Origin: CAKZNE01 sp002695025
GTDB taxonomy: Bacteria > Bacteroidota > Bacteroidia > Flavobacteriales > Schleiferiaceae
Reading direction: 5' to 3'
Length of the DNA stretch: 64,000 bases
Assembly: GCA_913043285.1 (NCBI GenBank)
Contig: CAJWML010000010.1
Span: 62,001 to 126,000 of the forward strand
The notes beneath the pieces are model-generated. The model was given only the letters and a program-made list of their open reading frames with translations. It searched no databases and had not been told where the DNA came from. How positions within the stretch are numbered: the first letter of the stretch is position 1; each line of letters begins with the position of its first letter. Positions 50,783-60,500 of the stretch are shown piece after piece. A program made the translations under genes and the position numbers.

Positions 50783-52837
50783 ATGAAAAAAGTAGCACTC
50801 CTGTTTCTGTTATTACCGTTTACCTGTCTCCTTGCACAGAACCAGGTAATGACACCCGAACTTCTCTGGGAACTGGGCCGGGTTGGACTGGAAACCGTTT
50901 CACCGGATGGAAAAGACATTATCTATGGAGTAACCCAATACAACATCAAGGACAATAAAGGTAACCGTGACCTGTACATGATGAGCCTGGACGGACTTAA
51001 CCGCAAGAAGATCACTGATAGGCCCGGCAGCGAATACGGTGCTTTTTACCTAAAAGGAGGGTCTATGGTTGGTTTTAGTCACGGTGGCCAGTTCCATATT
51101 ATGAAAAAGGATGGCTCCGATCAAAAGCAGTTGACCGATATAGAGGGGATTGCCAATATAAAGGCCTATGACCTCCCGGATGGAAGGATAGCGCTCCTCT
51201 TTACCAAAAGTGTTAAGCTGGAGCCTACCACAGCCGATCTTTACCCTGATCTAACCAAGGCTGAGGCTTATATTATTGATGACCTGATGTACCGTCACTG
51301 GGATAACTGGAGCGATGCCGAATACAACCATGTATGCATCGCCTATGTGGATAAGGACCTGAATAAAGTAAGCAGCTTCCGTGACCTCATGGAAGGTGAA
51401 AAATTTGACTCTCCACTTAATCCTTTCGGGGGCAGTGAGTCCTTTACGCTTAGCCCTGATGGAAAAACCGTGGTTTATGAATCTAAAAAACTCAGCGGCA
51501 AGGAATGGGCAGTAAGTACCAATTCTGACCTGTATATGGTAAACCTTGAAAGTGGGGAAACCACCAACCTCACCCAGGGAATGGAGGGTTACGATAAAGA
51601 GCCTAAATTTTCACCGGACGGCAGTAAACTAGCCTGGATGAGCATGAAAACCCCTGGTTATGAAAGCGATGTAAATGATATCATCATTCACGATGTAAAG
51701 AGCGGTGCACGCATGAAGGTATTGGTTTCAGCCAATTTATACGATGCCTTTACCTTCCAATCCTTTAGCTGGGCCGGTGAAAATACCTTGTATGCCGGTG
51801 TACCCAGTGAAGGCACCAACCAGATATTCCGGGTAGAGCTTCCCAGGAAGATAAACAGCGAGGGGAAAGCCAGACTGGAAGCTGTAAGTGAAGGCGAATA
51901 CAACTATAATCATTTTGAAGTAGCCGGTAAATCCCTGATCACAGAGCGCCAGGATATGAACAATGCTACGGAGATATATCGCCTGAACCCTTCCTCAAAA
52001 GAAGCCATTGTCCTCACCCATGTAAATGACAACATCTACAAGTCCATCCAGCGGGGTAGGGTTGAAAAACGTAAGGTGCCTACTTCTGACGGCAAGGAAA
52101 TGCTGACCTGGGTTATTTACCCTCCCGATTTTGACCCGGCCAAAAAATATCCCACACTATTGTATTGCCAGGGAGGTCCACAATCACAGGTATCTCAGTT
52201 TTACAGCTTCCGCTGGAACTTTCAGCTGATGGCCGCACAGGGATACATAGTTGTGGCCCCTAACAGGAGAGGCCTTCCGGGTTTTGGCCGTGAATGGAAT
52301 GAGGAAATTTCAGGCGACTGGGGTGGCCAGGCTATGCGTGACTACCTGGCGGCTATTGACGATGTAAAGAAGGAGCCTTTTGTAGACGAGGATCACCTCG
52401 GGTGTGTGGGCGCCAGCTATGGAGGCTATTCGGTTTATTACCTGGCTGGAATCCACCAGGGACGTTTTAAAGCCTTCATTTCGCACTGCGGCTTGTTTGA
52501 CCTGGAGAGCTGGTACCTTTCTACCGAGGAGCTCTTCTTTGCCAACCAGGACCTGGGCGGCCCCTACTGGGAAAAGGAAAATAAAGCCACGTATGACACT
52601 TTTGATCCTAAGGATCTGGTACAGAACTGGGATACTCCCATTCTCGTGATCCATGGTGGTAAGGATTTCAGGGTACCCGAAAATCAGGGAATGGAAGCCT
52701 TCCAGGCGGCCAAACTGAGAGGTGTACCGGCCAAATTTCTCTACTTTCCTAATGAGGGTCATTGGATACTCAACCCGCAAAACGGCCTGATCTGGCACGA
52801 TCAATTCTTCGCATGGCTCGATAAATGGCTGAAATAA
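50783..52837 (+). CDS. S9 family serine peptidase (acylaminoacyl/dipeptidyl peptidase type), exported
   Basis: 684 residues from ATG 50783, which gives a signal peptide (VALLFLLLPFTCLLAQ). An N-terminal propeller (to about residue 400; FSPDGSKLAWMSM blades) precedes the catalytic alpha/beta domain. Ser is in GASYGGYSV near 544, Asp in IHGGKDFRVP and His in NEGHWIL, which match DPP5 or acylaminoacyl peptidases more than POP. It cleaves short peptides in the periplasm. It has its own promoter. No T9SS domain. Confidence 0.93.
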   Translation: MKKVALLFLLLPFTCLLAQNQVMTPELLWELGRVGLETVSPDGKDIIYGVTQYNIKDNKGNRDLYMMSLDGLNRKKITDRPGSEYGAFYLKGGSMVGFSHGGQFHIMKKDGSDQKQLTDIEGIANIKAYDLPDGRIALLFTKSVKLEPTTADLYPDLTKAEAYIIDDLMYRHWDNWSDAEYNHVCIAYVDKDLNKVSSFRDLMEGEKFDSPLNPFGGSESFTLSPDGKTVVYESKKLSGKEWAVSTNSDLYMVNLESGETTNLTQGMEGYDKEPKFSPDGSKLAWMSMKTPGYESDVNDIIIHDVKSGARMKVLVSANLYDAFTFQSFSWAGENTLYAGVPSEGTNQIFRVELPRKINSEGKARLEAVSEGEYNYNHFEVAGKSLITERQDMNNATEIYRLNPSSKEAIVLTHVNDNIYKSIQRGRVEKRKVPTSDGKEMLTWVIYPPDFDPAKKYPTLLYCQGGPQSQVSQFYSFRWNFQLMAAQGYIVVAPNRRGLPGFGREWNEEISGDWGGQAMRDYLAAIDDVKKEPFVDEDHLGCVGASYGGYSVYYLAGIHQGRFKAFISHCGLFDLESWYLSTEELFFANQDLGGPYWEKENKATYDTFDPKDLVQNWDTPILVIHGGKDFRVPENQGMEAFQAAKLRGVPAKFLYFPNEGHWILNPQNGLIWHDQFFAWLDKWLK

Positions 52838-52852
52838 GTTTGTGTAATACAC

Positions 52853-52860
52853 TACTTTTG
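52853..52860 (+). promoter_or_regulatory. -7 element TACTTTTG
   Basis: Exact TAnnTTTG match 27 bases before ATG 52888. Confidence 0.5.
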
Positions 52861-52887
52861 CCCTCCATTATAACATGTTGACATACA

Positions 52888-53619
52888 ATGAAAATAGGGA
52901 GCCCCGCATCACGACTTAAACTGGATATTAAACCAAATGATCGTGTGCTGGATATCGGAAGTGGCGATTTTCCCCACCCCCGGGCCAATGTTTGTGTAGA
53001 CAAGTATACCAATGACAATACCCACCGATCATCCGATATTAAAGTGTTGCCGCATCAAACTTTTATGCAGGCAGACGGTGAAAACCTGCCATTTGAGGAT
53101 AATGAATTCGACTATGTGATCTGCGAACAGGTGCTGGAACACGTGGAGCATCCCGAAAAGTTTATCAAGGAAATGTGCCGTGTGGCCAAGAAAGGCTATT
53201 TGGAAACTCCTTCCCTGGTAGGTGAATACCTTATTCCCAAACAATCCCATAAATGGGTGTTATTGGATATAGCAGGCACCGTGGTGATGTATGAAAAGGA
53301 AAAACTTGGGATGAGTGATAATCTTGATTTTGGTGAATTGTTTCTCAATTATTTCCCTCGACAGTCTATCGGGTGGAAGATCGTTCAACGTACCCACAAC
53401 CCAGCCTTTACCATGAGTTACGAATGGAAGGACCAGATTGATTTTCTCATCAATCCCGATGATGAACGTATCCTTGATTATTTCAGGAAACCATGGACCC
53501 TGGATATGATAAGTGAAGTGATGCCGCAGCGAAGCCTCCAAAAGGAGGCCAATATGGCCTTTAACGCTTTTTTGGACATTACCCGTAGTATCTGGAAATC
53601 CAAAGTATTGAAGAAGTAA
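52888..53619 (+). CDS. SAM-dependent methyltransferase (class I)
   Basis: 243 residues. Motif I is VLDIGSGDFPHPRANV near residue 20 with the acidic residue in CVDKYT. Motif II/III regions are DNEFDYVICEQVLEHVEHPEK. The second half has no recognisable domain (helical, rich in Phe and Trp). Such enzymes often modify small metabolites or saccharides, but no acceptor can be assigned. Start at ATG 52888, consistent with a -7 element upstream. The M16 gene follows after 27 bases. Confidence 0.84.
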   Translation: MKIGSPASRLKLDIKPNDRVLDIGSGDFPHPRANVCVDKYTNDNTHRSSDIKVLPHQTFMQADGENLPFEDNEFDYVICEQVLEHVEHPEKFIKEMCRVAKKGYLETPSLVGEYLIPKQSHKWVLLDIAGTVVMYEKEKLGMSDNLDFGELFLNYFPRQSIGWKIVQRTHNPAFTMSYEWKDQIDFLINPDDERILDYFRKPWTLDMISEVMPQRSLQKEANMAFNAFLDITRSIWKSKVLKK

Positions 53620-53646
53620 CAGCCGCGGAGATTACCCAAGCAATAT

Positions 53647-54879
53647 ATGGAGAAGGAATTTGAAGTTTTTGAATTGCCCAACGGCATCCGCTTTGTACAC
53701 CGTTACGCCAATCGCCCGGTTGGCCACTGCGGGCTAATGGTAAAAGCCGGAAGCCGCGATGAAAGCCCTGAAACCGAAGGGCTGGCACATTTTATCGAAC
53801 ACATACTCTTTAAAGGAACCGCCAAGCGAAAGGCCTACCACATCCTCAGCCGAATGGAAGATGCCGGGGGTGAGCTGAATGCCTATACTACCAAAGAGGA
53901 CACAGTGATCTACGCTTCCTTTCTGGGGAACGATTACCAACGGGCCATCGAGTTGATCTTTGACATTGGTTTTAACTCCATTTTCCCGGAAAAAGAACTG
54001 GTAAAGGAAAAAGAGGTGATCATTGATGAGATCAACAGTTATAAGGATAGTCCTTCAGAGCTGATTTTTGATGATTTTGAAGCCTTGCTTTTTCCCGGGC
54101 ACCCCCTGGGCATGAATATACTGGGCACCCCGGAAACGGTGCGGTCCTTTAGCCGAAAGGATGTTCTCAGCTTCCTGGATTCATCCTATGGCACCAACCA
54201 GATGGTGTTCAGCTATGTGGGTAACATCAAGGCCAGTCGTATCCTTAACTACCTTAAAAAGGTTACAGAGTCCATTCCCGCACGCCAGAGTTCCCTGTTA
54301 CGCTCAACACCTCAACCTTATCGCCAGGCGAATATTGAAAGTGAAAGGCCCGTATTCCAAAGCCATGTGGTGCTTGGGACCCGTGCTTATGCTGCCGATG
54401 AGGATAAAGCACGGACCCTGCACTTACTGAATAACCTTTTGGGAGGTCCGGGTATGAACTCCAGGCTCAACCTCAACATCCGTGAAAAATACGGCTTCAC
54501 CTATAATATTGAATCGTTTTACAACCCCTATTCCGATACCGGGGTTTTTGGCATTTATGCCGGTACAGACCCTTCCACCATGGCCCGTACGCTGAAACTT
54601 ATTGAAAAAGAACTAAAAAAACTGCGCGAGAAAAAACTCGGCACCGTCCAATTGAGCAAGGCCAAGCGCCAGATCCTGGGGCAAATTGCCATGGCCCAGG
54701 AAAATAATGCTTCCCTGATGCTGGCGCTGGGAAAATCGCTGCTTACCTTTGATCGTATCGATACCTTTGAAGAGATTCGTGATAAAATAGAACAAATAAC
54801 GGCCGATGACCTGCTGGAAGTAGCCAATGAGATACTGGCTCCGGAGCAGCTGAGTACGTTGGTATACAAACCCGCCTAG
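53647..54879 (+). CDS. M16 family zinc peptidase, cytoplasmic
   Basis: 410 residues, no signal peptide. The HxxEH motif is intact (HFIEH, residues 48-52), and the distal Glu is in EVIIDEINSYKD. NIREKYGFTYNIESFY near residue 278 carries the substrate-binding Arg/Tyr, which makes this a self-sufficient M16B type, usually a homodimer, unlike the split pair at 25-29 kb. It resembles mitochondrial processing peptidase homologues in bacteria. It overlaps the O-methyltransferase start region (TAGTG). Confidence 0.93.
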   Translation: MEKEFEVFELPNGIRFVHRYANRPVGHCGLMVKAGSRDESPETEGLAHFIEHILFKGTAKRKAYHILSRMEDAGGELNAYTTKEDTVIYASFLGNDYQRAIELIFDIGFNSIFPEKELVKEKEVIIDEINSYKDSPSELIFDDFEALLFPGHPLGMNILGTPETVRSFSRKDVLSFLDSSYGTNQMVFSYVGNIKASRILNYLKKVTESIPARQSSLLRSTPQPYRQANIESERPVFQSHVVLGTRAYAADEDKARTLHLLNNLLGGPGMNSRLNLNIREKYGFTYNIESFYNPYSDTGVFGIYAGTDPSTMARTLKLIEKELKKLREKKLGTVQLSKAKRQILGQIAMAQENNASLMLALGKSLLTFDRIDTFEEIRDKIEQITADDLLEVANEILAPEQLSTLVYKPA

Positions 54880-54881
54880 TG

Positions 54882-55523
54882 ATGGAATTTTTACCGGAAA
54901 AACTCGAACAGTACGTAGAGGACCACACTTCTCCCGAATCCACTGTATTACAGGACCTGAACCGCGAAACGCAGGCTAAAGTACTACAGCCCCGTATGCT
55001 TAGTGGTCACCTGCAGGGTCGCGTATTATCCATGTTCTCAAAAATGATCCGTCCGAAACGCATCCTGGAAATAGGCACCTACACGGGATACTCCGCCCTA
55101 TGTCTTGCCGAAGGACTGGGAGAAGGTGGGAAACTGCACACCATTGATATTAACGAGGAGCTGGAAGATATGGTGAAACGCTACGTAGAAAAGGCGGGAT
55201 ACCAGGATCGTATCCGGATGCATGTGGGTAATGCCATGGAGATCATCCCTTCCCTGGGCGAAAGCTGGGACATCGTGTTTATTGATGCGGATAAGGAGAA
55301 CTATTCCAATTACTTCGATCTCACTATTGATCATATCCGCCCGGGCGGTTACATCATTGCCGACAACGTTCTGTGGAGCGGCAAGGTCATCCAAAAGGTT
55401 GACCCGAAAGACGAAGAGACCAAAGCCTTAATGGCCTTCAATGAAAAAGTATTGAAAGACGACCGCGTGGAAAATGCTTTATTTCCGGTCCGGGATGGCT
55501 TGATGGTGTGTAGAAAGAAGTAA
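54882..55523 (+). CDS. O-methyltransferase (caffeoyl-CoA/catechol type)
   Basis: 213 residues from ATG 54882. A GTG at 54879 overlaps the M16 stop and is an alternative start. ILEIGTYTGYSALCLAE near residue 66 is motif I, and IVFIDADKENYSNYF near residue 130 and IIADNVLWSGKV near residue 155 hold the metal and Mg-ligand residues. Family members methylate catechols or hydroxycinnamoyl groups; the natural acceptor here is unknown. Probably co-transcribed with the M16 peptidase, no clear functional link. Confidence 0.9.
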   Translation: MEFLPEKLEQYVEDHTSPESTVLQDLNRETQAKVLQPRMLSGHLQGRVLSMFSKMIRPKRILEIGTYTGYSALCLAEGLGEGGKLHTIDINEELEDMVKRYVEKAGYQDRIRMHVGNAMEIIPSLGESWDIVFIDADKENYSNYFDLTIDHIRPGGYIIADNVLWSGKVIQKVDPKDEETKALMAFNEKVLKDDRVENALFPVRDGLMVCRKK

Positions 55524-55533
55524 TTCTTACCTC

Positions 55534-56595
55534 TTACCTCCCCGCATACATTCCCTCGTAATACTTCTGGTAGTCACCGGAAGTTACGTTCTGCAGCCAC
55601 TCTTCATTTTCCAGGTACCAGTCGATGGTTTCGGAAAGGCCTTCTTCGAAGGTTACGGAAGGTTCCCATCCCAGTTCATTCTTGATCTTGTTGGCATCAA
55701 TAGCGTACCTGCGGTCGTGACCGGGGCGGTCTTTTACGTAAGTAATCAGCTTTTCGGATTCACCGGCCGGGCGGCCCAGTTTTTCATCCATCTGCTTGAT
55801 CAACACCCGGATCAGTTCAATATTCTGCCACTCGTTAAAACCACCAATGTTGTAGGTCTCCCCTTCTTTCCCTTCATGAAACACCAGATCAATAGCCCGG
55901 GCATGGTCGATCACGTACAACCAGTCGCGGGTATATTTACCGTCACCGTACACCGGAAGAGACTTATTGGTTTTAATATTATGAATGAAAAGAGGAATTA
56001 ACTTCTCCGGAAACTGGTTGGGGCCGTAATTATTGGAACAGTTGGTTACCACGTGCGGCAGGCCGTAGGTTTCACCGTAGGCTCGCACAAAATGATCCGA
56101 ACTGGCTTTGGAAGCCGAATACGGTGAATTGGGATCATAAGCCGTGGTTTCTTCAAAAAGGCCGGTCTCACCTAAAGTTCCGTACACCTCATCAGTACTG
56201 ATGTGGTAAAAAAGCTTTCCTTCAAAATTATCTTTCCAGGTATCGCGGAAAGCGTTCAACAGGTTTACGGTACCAATAACGTTGGTGCGCACAAAAGCCA
56301 GCGGATCGGTAATAGAGCGATCTACATGCGACTCTGCCGCCAGGTGTATCACGCTGTCAAAACGGTGCTCGCCAAAAAGCTGGTTGATCTGGTGCGCATC
56401 CACAATATCCGCTTTAATGAAGTGGTAATTTTCTGCAGATTCAATGTCTTTCAGATTCTCAAGATTCCCCGCATAGGTTAGGGCATCCAGGTTATAGATC
56501 TGGTAATCCGGGTATTTATTGACGAACAGGCGAACAACATGAGAGCCAATAAAACCAGCACCTCCGGTAATGAGAATCTTTTTCTGATCAGACAT
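55534..56595 (-). CDS. rfbB: dTDP-glucose 4,6-dehydratase
   Basis: 353 residues from ATG 56595 (MSDQKKILITGGAGFIGSHVV); ATG 56601 two codons earlier is possible. The Rossmann GxxGxxG is at the start and YSASKASSDH provides the catalytic Tyr-x3-Lys. STDEVYG and NNYGPNQFPEKLIP mark RmlB. It converts dTDP-glucose to 4-keto-6-deoxyglucose, feeding rhamnose or amino-deoxysugars. No rfbA, C or D is in the window. Opens a run of sugar-nucleotide genes interrupted by one outer-membrane gene. Confidence 0.93.
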   Translation of the reverse strand: MSDQKKILITGGAGFIGSHVVRLFVNKYPDYQIYNLDALTYAGNLENLKDIESAENYHFIKADIVDAHQINQLFGEHRFDSVIHLAAESHVDRSITDPLAFVRTNVIGTVNLLNAFRDTWKDNFEGKLFYHISTDEVYGTLGETGLFEETTAYDPNSPYSASKASSDHFVRAYGETYGLPHVVTNCSNNYGPNQFPEKLIPLFIHNIKTNKSLPVYGDGKYTRDWLYVIDHARAIDLVFHEGKEGETYNIGGFNEWQNIELIRVLIKQMDEKLGRPAGESEKLITYVKDRPGHDRRYAIDANKIKNELGWEPSVTFEEGLSETIDWYLENEEWLQNVTSGDYQKYYEGMYAGR

Positions 56596-56628
56596 TTGCA
56601 TAAATTTTGTGCAAAGAAACTAAAAGTA

Positions 56629-56636
56629 TACTTTTC
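56629..56636 (+). promoter_or_regulatory. -7 element TACTTTTC
   Basis: Seven of eight match to TAnnTTTG, 34 bases before ATG 56671. Confidence 0.4.
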
Positions 56637-56670
56637 CCATGCCTTTAGCGCCCTCCTTAAGCAAAACCTT

Positions 56671-57165
56671 ATGAAAAAATTAACCTTTCTTTGGCTATTA
56701 CTCGGTATTGGTTTTACAGCTTCTTCGCAAGTACATTATAGCCTGGAAGCTGGTGGCTCTAACTTTCTGGGACTCGGTTTTAACGTGAGTTACTCTATTC
56801 ATCCCTCTGCTGAAAAACCATTTTATATGGCTCCACTGGTAGGTATCGGAAAACTTTTTCTGTATGACCAACCGATGGGATTCCAGTTTGGATTGATCCT
56901 GGGCTATGAGACCGATGAGGTGAATGCGATAGAATTTAACTCCTCGGCCACTCATTTTCTCACTGATGCAAAAAGCGATAAGTATTCTAACAACAGCTGG
57001 CAGTACGCCTGGAGCAATACTCTTGATTTCAGGTTTAAGCCAGGTAAATACGTGCGTTATGTTATTGGGGGTAGCTTTGTAACAAGTATTACCCAATACG
57101 CTAACGGCAGTGTAAAGTTTGGCAATGATAAGGCCCCAGTCCTAAAGCTGGGAATAGGATTTTAA
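56671..57165 (+). CDS. Small outer-membrane beta-barrel protein, unknown function
   Basis: 164 residues from ATG 56671, chosen over the frame start at 56539 because it gives a signal peptide (LTFLWLLLGIGFTASSQ) and a promoter element lies 34 bases upstream. The mature part has strand-like alternation (YSLEAGGSNFLGLGFNVSY, DFRFKPGKYVRYVIGGSF) and ends in Phe (GIGF). Family not recognised. It is inserted between rfbB and galE on the opposite strand. It overlaps the galE stop by 4 bases. Confidence 0.65.
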   Translation: MKKLTFLWLLLGIGFTASSQVHYSLEAGGSNFLGLGFNVSYSIHPSAEKPFYMAPLVGIGKLFLYDQPMGFQFGLILGYETDEVNAIEFNSSATHFLTDAKSDKYSNNSWQYAWSNTLDFRFKPGKYVRYVIGGSFVTSITQYANGSVKFGNDKAPVLKLGIGF

Positions 57166-58178
57166 TTTTCCCCTCTGAGTGCGTTCTCCCAACGCCAGGC
57201 ATCACCCATGGCGTCTTTCAGGGATTTTTCGGTTTTCCAGCCCAATATGGTATTGGCTTTGGTGGTGTCCGCATACACAGCTTCTACATCCCCTTCCCTT
57301 CTTGGGGCTATGGTGTAGGCAATTTCAATACCGGTAGCTTCTTTAAAAGCATGGATCATCTCCAGAACGGATACGCCCACACCCATACCCAGGTTGAAGA
57401 CCTCAAAGCTTTCCGTGTCTTTTTCCAGCAATCTTTTTACCGCTGAGATATGTGCTTTGGCTACATCCACTACATGGATATAATCCCGTACGCAGCTGCC
57501 ATCCGGTGTATTGTAATCATCACCAAAAACCTTGAGCTCTTTACGGATACCAAAAGCCGTTTCCGTGATATACGGTACCAGGTGGTGTGGCTCTCCATCC
57601 TGGAACTCCCCGATCAGGGCACTTTCATGCGCACCTATAGGATTGAAATACCGCAACGAGATCACTTTCAAGTCGGTAGCCAGCGCAGTATCCTTTAGGA
57701 TGTCCTCCCCTATCTTCTTAGTATTGCCGTAGGGAGATACCGCAGGCTTTATGAAGGCATTTTCAGTTACCGGAAGCTCATCCGGGTTTCCATACACTGT
57801 GCAGGAGGATGAGAAGACCACGGCATGAACCTGGTGATCCAGCATCACGCTCAAAAGGTTAGTAGTGGAAAGCAGGTTGTTATGGTAATATTTAAGCGGA
57901 TTTTTTACCGACTCGTTCACCAGCAGGAAAGCTGCAAAGTGGATTACTGCGCGGATATCGTACTTTTTGAACAAGGCCTCCAGTTCATCGATGTTGCACA
58001 TCTCCACCTGCTCAAAGAGGATTTGCTTACCTACTATCTCTTCAATACGGTCTTTAACTTCAATATCTGATTCGGAAAGGTTATCGATGACCAGGGGCTC
58101 ATAACCGGCCTGAACCAACTCCACAACGGTATGTGAACCTATATAACCCAGACCTCCGGTAACCAGTATTTTAGACAT
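57162..58178 (-). CDS. galE: UDP-glucose 4-epimerase
   Basis: 338 residues, usual GalE length. NAD-binding GGLGYIGSHTVVELV at the start, YGNTKKIGED as the catalytic Tyr-x3-Lys, and LRYFNPIGAHESALIGE as the GalE-specific loop. It interconverts UDP-glucose and UDP-galactose and often UDP-GlcNAc/GalNAc. It lies 6 bases before the UDP-xylose synthase stop, in the same run. Substrate width cannot be judged. Confidence 0.94.
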   Translation of the reverse strand: MSKILVTGGLGYIGSHTVVELVQAGYEPLVIDNLSESDIEVKDRIEEIVGKQILFEQVEMCNIDELEALFKKYDIRAVIHFAAFLLVNESVKNPLKYYHNNLLSTTNLLSVMLDHQVHAVVFSSSCTVYGNPDELPVTENAFIKPAVSPYGNTKKIGEDILKDTALATDLKVISLRYFNPIGAHESALIGEFQDGEPHHLVPYITETAFGIRKELKVFGDDYNTPDGSCVRDYIHVVDVAKAHISAVKRLLEKDTESFEVFNLGMGVGVSVLEMIHAFKEATGIEIAYTIAPRREGDVEAVYADTTKANTILGWKTEKSLKDAMGDAWRWENALRGEN

Positions 58179-58184
58179 AGCAGC

Positions 58185-59171
58185 TTATTTGCGGATGTAT
58201 TCCTCGAAATTCTTATGCTCCTTTTTATAGAGTTCTTCTTCCGGTAAAGAGCGGAAATAATCATAGGTGATCTTAAGTCCCTCAGCACGATTTACCTTGG
58301 GTTCCCAGTTAAGTAGTTCCCTGGCCTTGGCAATGTCCGGCCTGCGCTGGGTAGGATCATCTTTAGGTAATGGCTTGTACACCACTTTTTGATCCGTGCC
58401 GGTAAGTTTAATGATCTCTTCTGCAAAATCACCGATGGTGATCTCATCCGGGTTACCCACGTTTACAGGATAAGGGTAGTCACTCATCAACAGGCGGTAA
58501 ATGCCTTCGATAAGGTCATCCACATAGCAGAAGGAGCGGGTTTGTGAACCATCACCAAATACAGTAAGGTCCTCTCCCCTCAAAGCCTGCCCGATAAAGG
58601 CTGGCAATACACGTCCATCGTTCAATCGCATACGTGGACCATAGGTGTTGAAGATCCGCACAATGCGGGTTTCCAATCCATGATACGTATGATACGCCAT
58701 GGTCATGGCTTCCTGGAAACGTTTAGCTTCGTCATACACCCCCCGAGGACCTACCGGGTTAACATTTCCCCAGTATTCTTCAGTTTGCGGGTGTACCGTA
58801 GGGTCTCCGTATACTTCAGAAGTAGATGCCACCAGTATACGGGCTCCTTTGGCCATGGCCAGGCCCAGGCAGTTATGGGTACCCAGCGAACCCACTTTCA
58901 GGGTTTGAATGGGTATTTTAAGGTAATCAATAGGACTGGCAGGCGAAGCAAAGTGAAGGATATAATCCAGCTCACCCGAAACATGGATGAACTTGGAAAC
59001 ATCATGGTCGTAAAACTCAAATTCCTTCAGTTTGAAGAGATGTTCTATATTCTTAAGATCACCGGTAATCAGGTTATCCATACCGATAACGTGGAAACCT
59101 TCCTTAATAAAACGGTCACATAAATGGGACCCGAGAAAACCGGCTGCCCCGGTTACCAGCACTCTTTTCAT
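58185..59171 (-). CDS. UDP-glucuronate decarboxylase (UDP-xylose synthase)
   Basis: 328 residues. VTGAAGFLGSHLCDRFIKEG at the start, HFASPASPIDYLKIP near residue 70 and ARRI/NTYGPRM-like segments (FNTYGPRMRLNDGRV) are characteristic of the Uxs clade. Tyr-x3-Lys is in GVYDEAKRFQE. It makes UDP-xylose from UDP-glucuronate; the adjacent ugd supplies that substrate. Its start overlaps the ugd stop by one base. UDP-xylose is known to inhibit Ugd, so feedback is likely. Confidence 0.92.
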   Translation of the reverse strand: MKRVLVTGAAGFLGSHLCDRFIKEGFHVIGMDNLITGDLKNIEHLFKLKEFEFYDHDVSKFIHVSGELDYILHFASPASPIDYLKIPIQTLKVGSLGTHNCLGLAMAKGARILVASTSEVYGDPTVHPQTEEYWGNVNPVGPRGVYDEAKRFQEAMTMAYHTYHGLETRIVRIFNTYGPRMRLNDGRVLPAFIGQALRGEDLTVFGDGSQTRSFCYVDDLIEGIYRLLMSDYPYPVNVGNPDEITIGDFAEEIIKLTGTDQKVVYKPLPKDDPTQRRPDIAKARELLNWEPKVNRAEGLKITYDYFRSLPEEELYKKEHKNFEEYIRK

Positions 59172-60493
59172 CAGTAGTTGCTTTTTACACCTATACAGTG
59201 GTATTCAATACCCAATTCCTTCATCTGGCTACGCTCAAAAATATTGCGACCATCAAAGATCAGCGGGTTTTTCAGCTTGTTTTTCAGTTCATCAAAATCG
59301 GGTATACGGAACTCTGCCCATTCGGTTACTACCAGCAAGGCATCCGCATCAGTAAGGGCTTCAAATTCATCGCTGCCGTAGCTGATCTTATCGCCCACCA
59401 TGTGTTTGGCCTCTTCCATGGCCACCGGATCATAAGCAGTAACCGTAGCACCCGCCTCAATAAGCTGATTGATTATCACCACGGAGGGAGCCTCCCGCAT
59501 ATCATCCGTATTGGGTTTAAAGGAGAGCCCCCACATAGCAAAATGACGGCCTTTAAGATCTCCGAAATGTTCTTTCACTTTATTGAAAAGTACCGATTTC
59601 TGATCTTCATTCACATCTTCCACAGCCTGTAGTATCCGCATTTCGTGACCATTCTCACGAGCAGTACGGATCAAGGCTTTAACGTCTTTAGGAAAGCAAC
59701 TGCCTCCATAGCCAATTCCCGGGTAAATGAATTTGTTACCTATACGCGGGTCTGTACCAATACCTTTGCGCACCAGGTTCACATCTGCTCCCATGATCTC
59801 GCAAAGGTTAGCGATATCGTTCATAAAGCTGATCTTGGTAGCCAGCATGGCGTTGGCTGCATACTTCGTCATTTCTGCAGAAGGCACATCCATGAAGATC
59901 ACCGGATGTCCGTTAAGGGTAAACGGATGGTATAATTTATCCAGCACCTGTTTGGCTCGCTCACTTTCCACCCCAATTACTATACGGTCGGGTTTCATAA
60001 AATCGTTAACCGCTGCACCTTCCTTCAGGAATTCAGGATTGGAAGCCACATCAAAGGGAATTTCCTTATTCCTGCGGGCCAATGCCTGGTTGATTTCGTT
60101 CTTTACTTTGGCGGCCGTTCCTACGGGTACAGTACTCTTGGTTACAATAACCCCATAGTCATTCATATTCTCACCAATTTCACGCGCTACGGCCAAAACG
60201 TATTGCAGGTCTGCGCTACCATCTTCCCCGGGAGGTGTTCCTACCGCAATAAAGGCTACATCAGCACCCGGGATACTCTCTGGCAAACTTGTACTGAATT
60301 GTAAACGACCTTTATCAAAATTACGATGAACCAGTTTTTCCAGGCCAGGCTCATAAATGGGCAAAATGCCATTCTTCAGATTTTCGATCTTTTTGGCATC
60401 TACGTCCACACATATTACATCAATACCTACGTCTGCAAGACAGGTACCGGTTACCAAGCCTACATAGCCCGTTCCTACAACTACAATTTTCAT
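59171..60493 (-). CDS. ugd: UDP-glucose 6-dehydrogenase
   Basis: 440 residues. NAD-binding MKIVVVGTGYVGLVTGTCLAD at the start, the catalytic Cys in YGGSCFPKDV near residue 262, and GLSFKPNTDDMREAPS as the C-terminal NAD half. It oxidises UDP-glucose to UDP-glucuronate using two NAD. It is directly upstream of the UDP-glucuronate decarboxylase with a one-base overlap, so UDP-glucose to UDP-xylose is encoded as a unit. The aminotransferase ends 7 bases before its start. Confidence 0.96.
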   Translation of the reverse strand: MKIVVVGTGYVGLVTGTCLADVGIDVICVDVDAKKIENLKNGILPIYEPGLEKLVHRNFDKGRLQFSTSLPESIPGADVAFIAVGTPPGEDGSADLQYVLAVAREIGENMNDYGVIVTKSTVPVGTAAKVKNEINQALARRNKEIPFDVASNPEFLKEGAAVNDFMKPDRIVIGVESERAKQVLDKLYHPFTLNGHPVIFMDVPSAEMTKYAANAMLATKISFMNDIANLCEIMGADVNLVRKGIGTDPRIGNKFIYPGIGYGGSCFPKDVKALIRTARENGHEMRILQAVEDVNEDQKSVLFNKVKEHFGDLKGRHFAMWGLSFKPNTDDMREAPSVVIINQLIEAGATVTAYDPVAMEEAKHMVGDKISYGSDEFEALTDADALLVVTEWAEFRIPDFDELKNKLKNPLIFDGRNIFERSQMKELGIEYHCIGVKSNY

Positions 60494-60500
60494 GTATTCT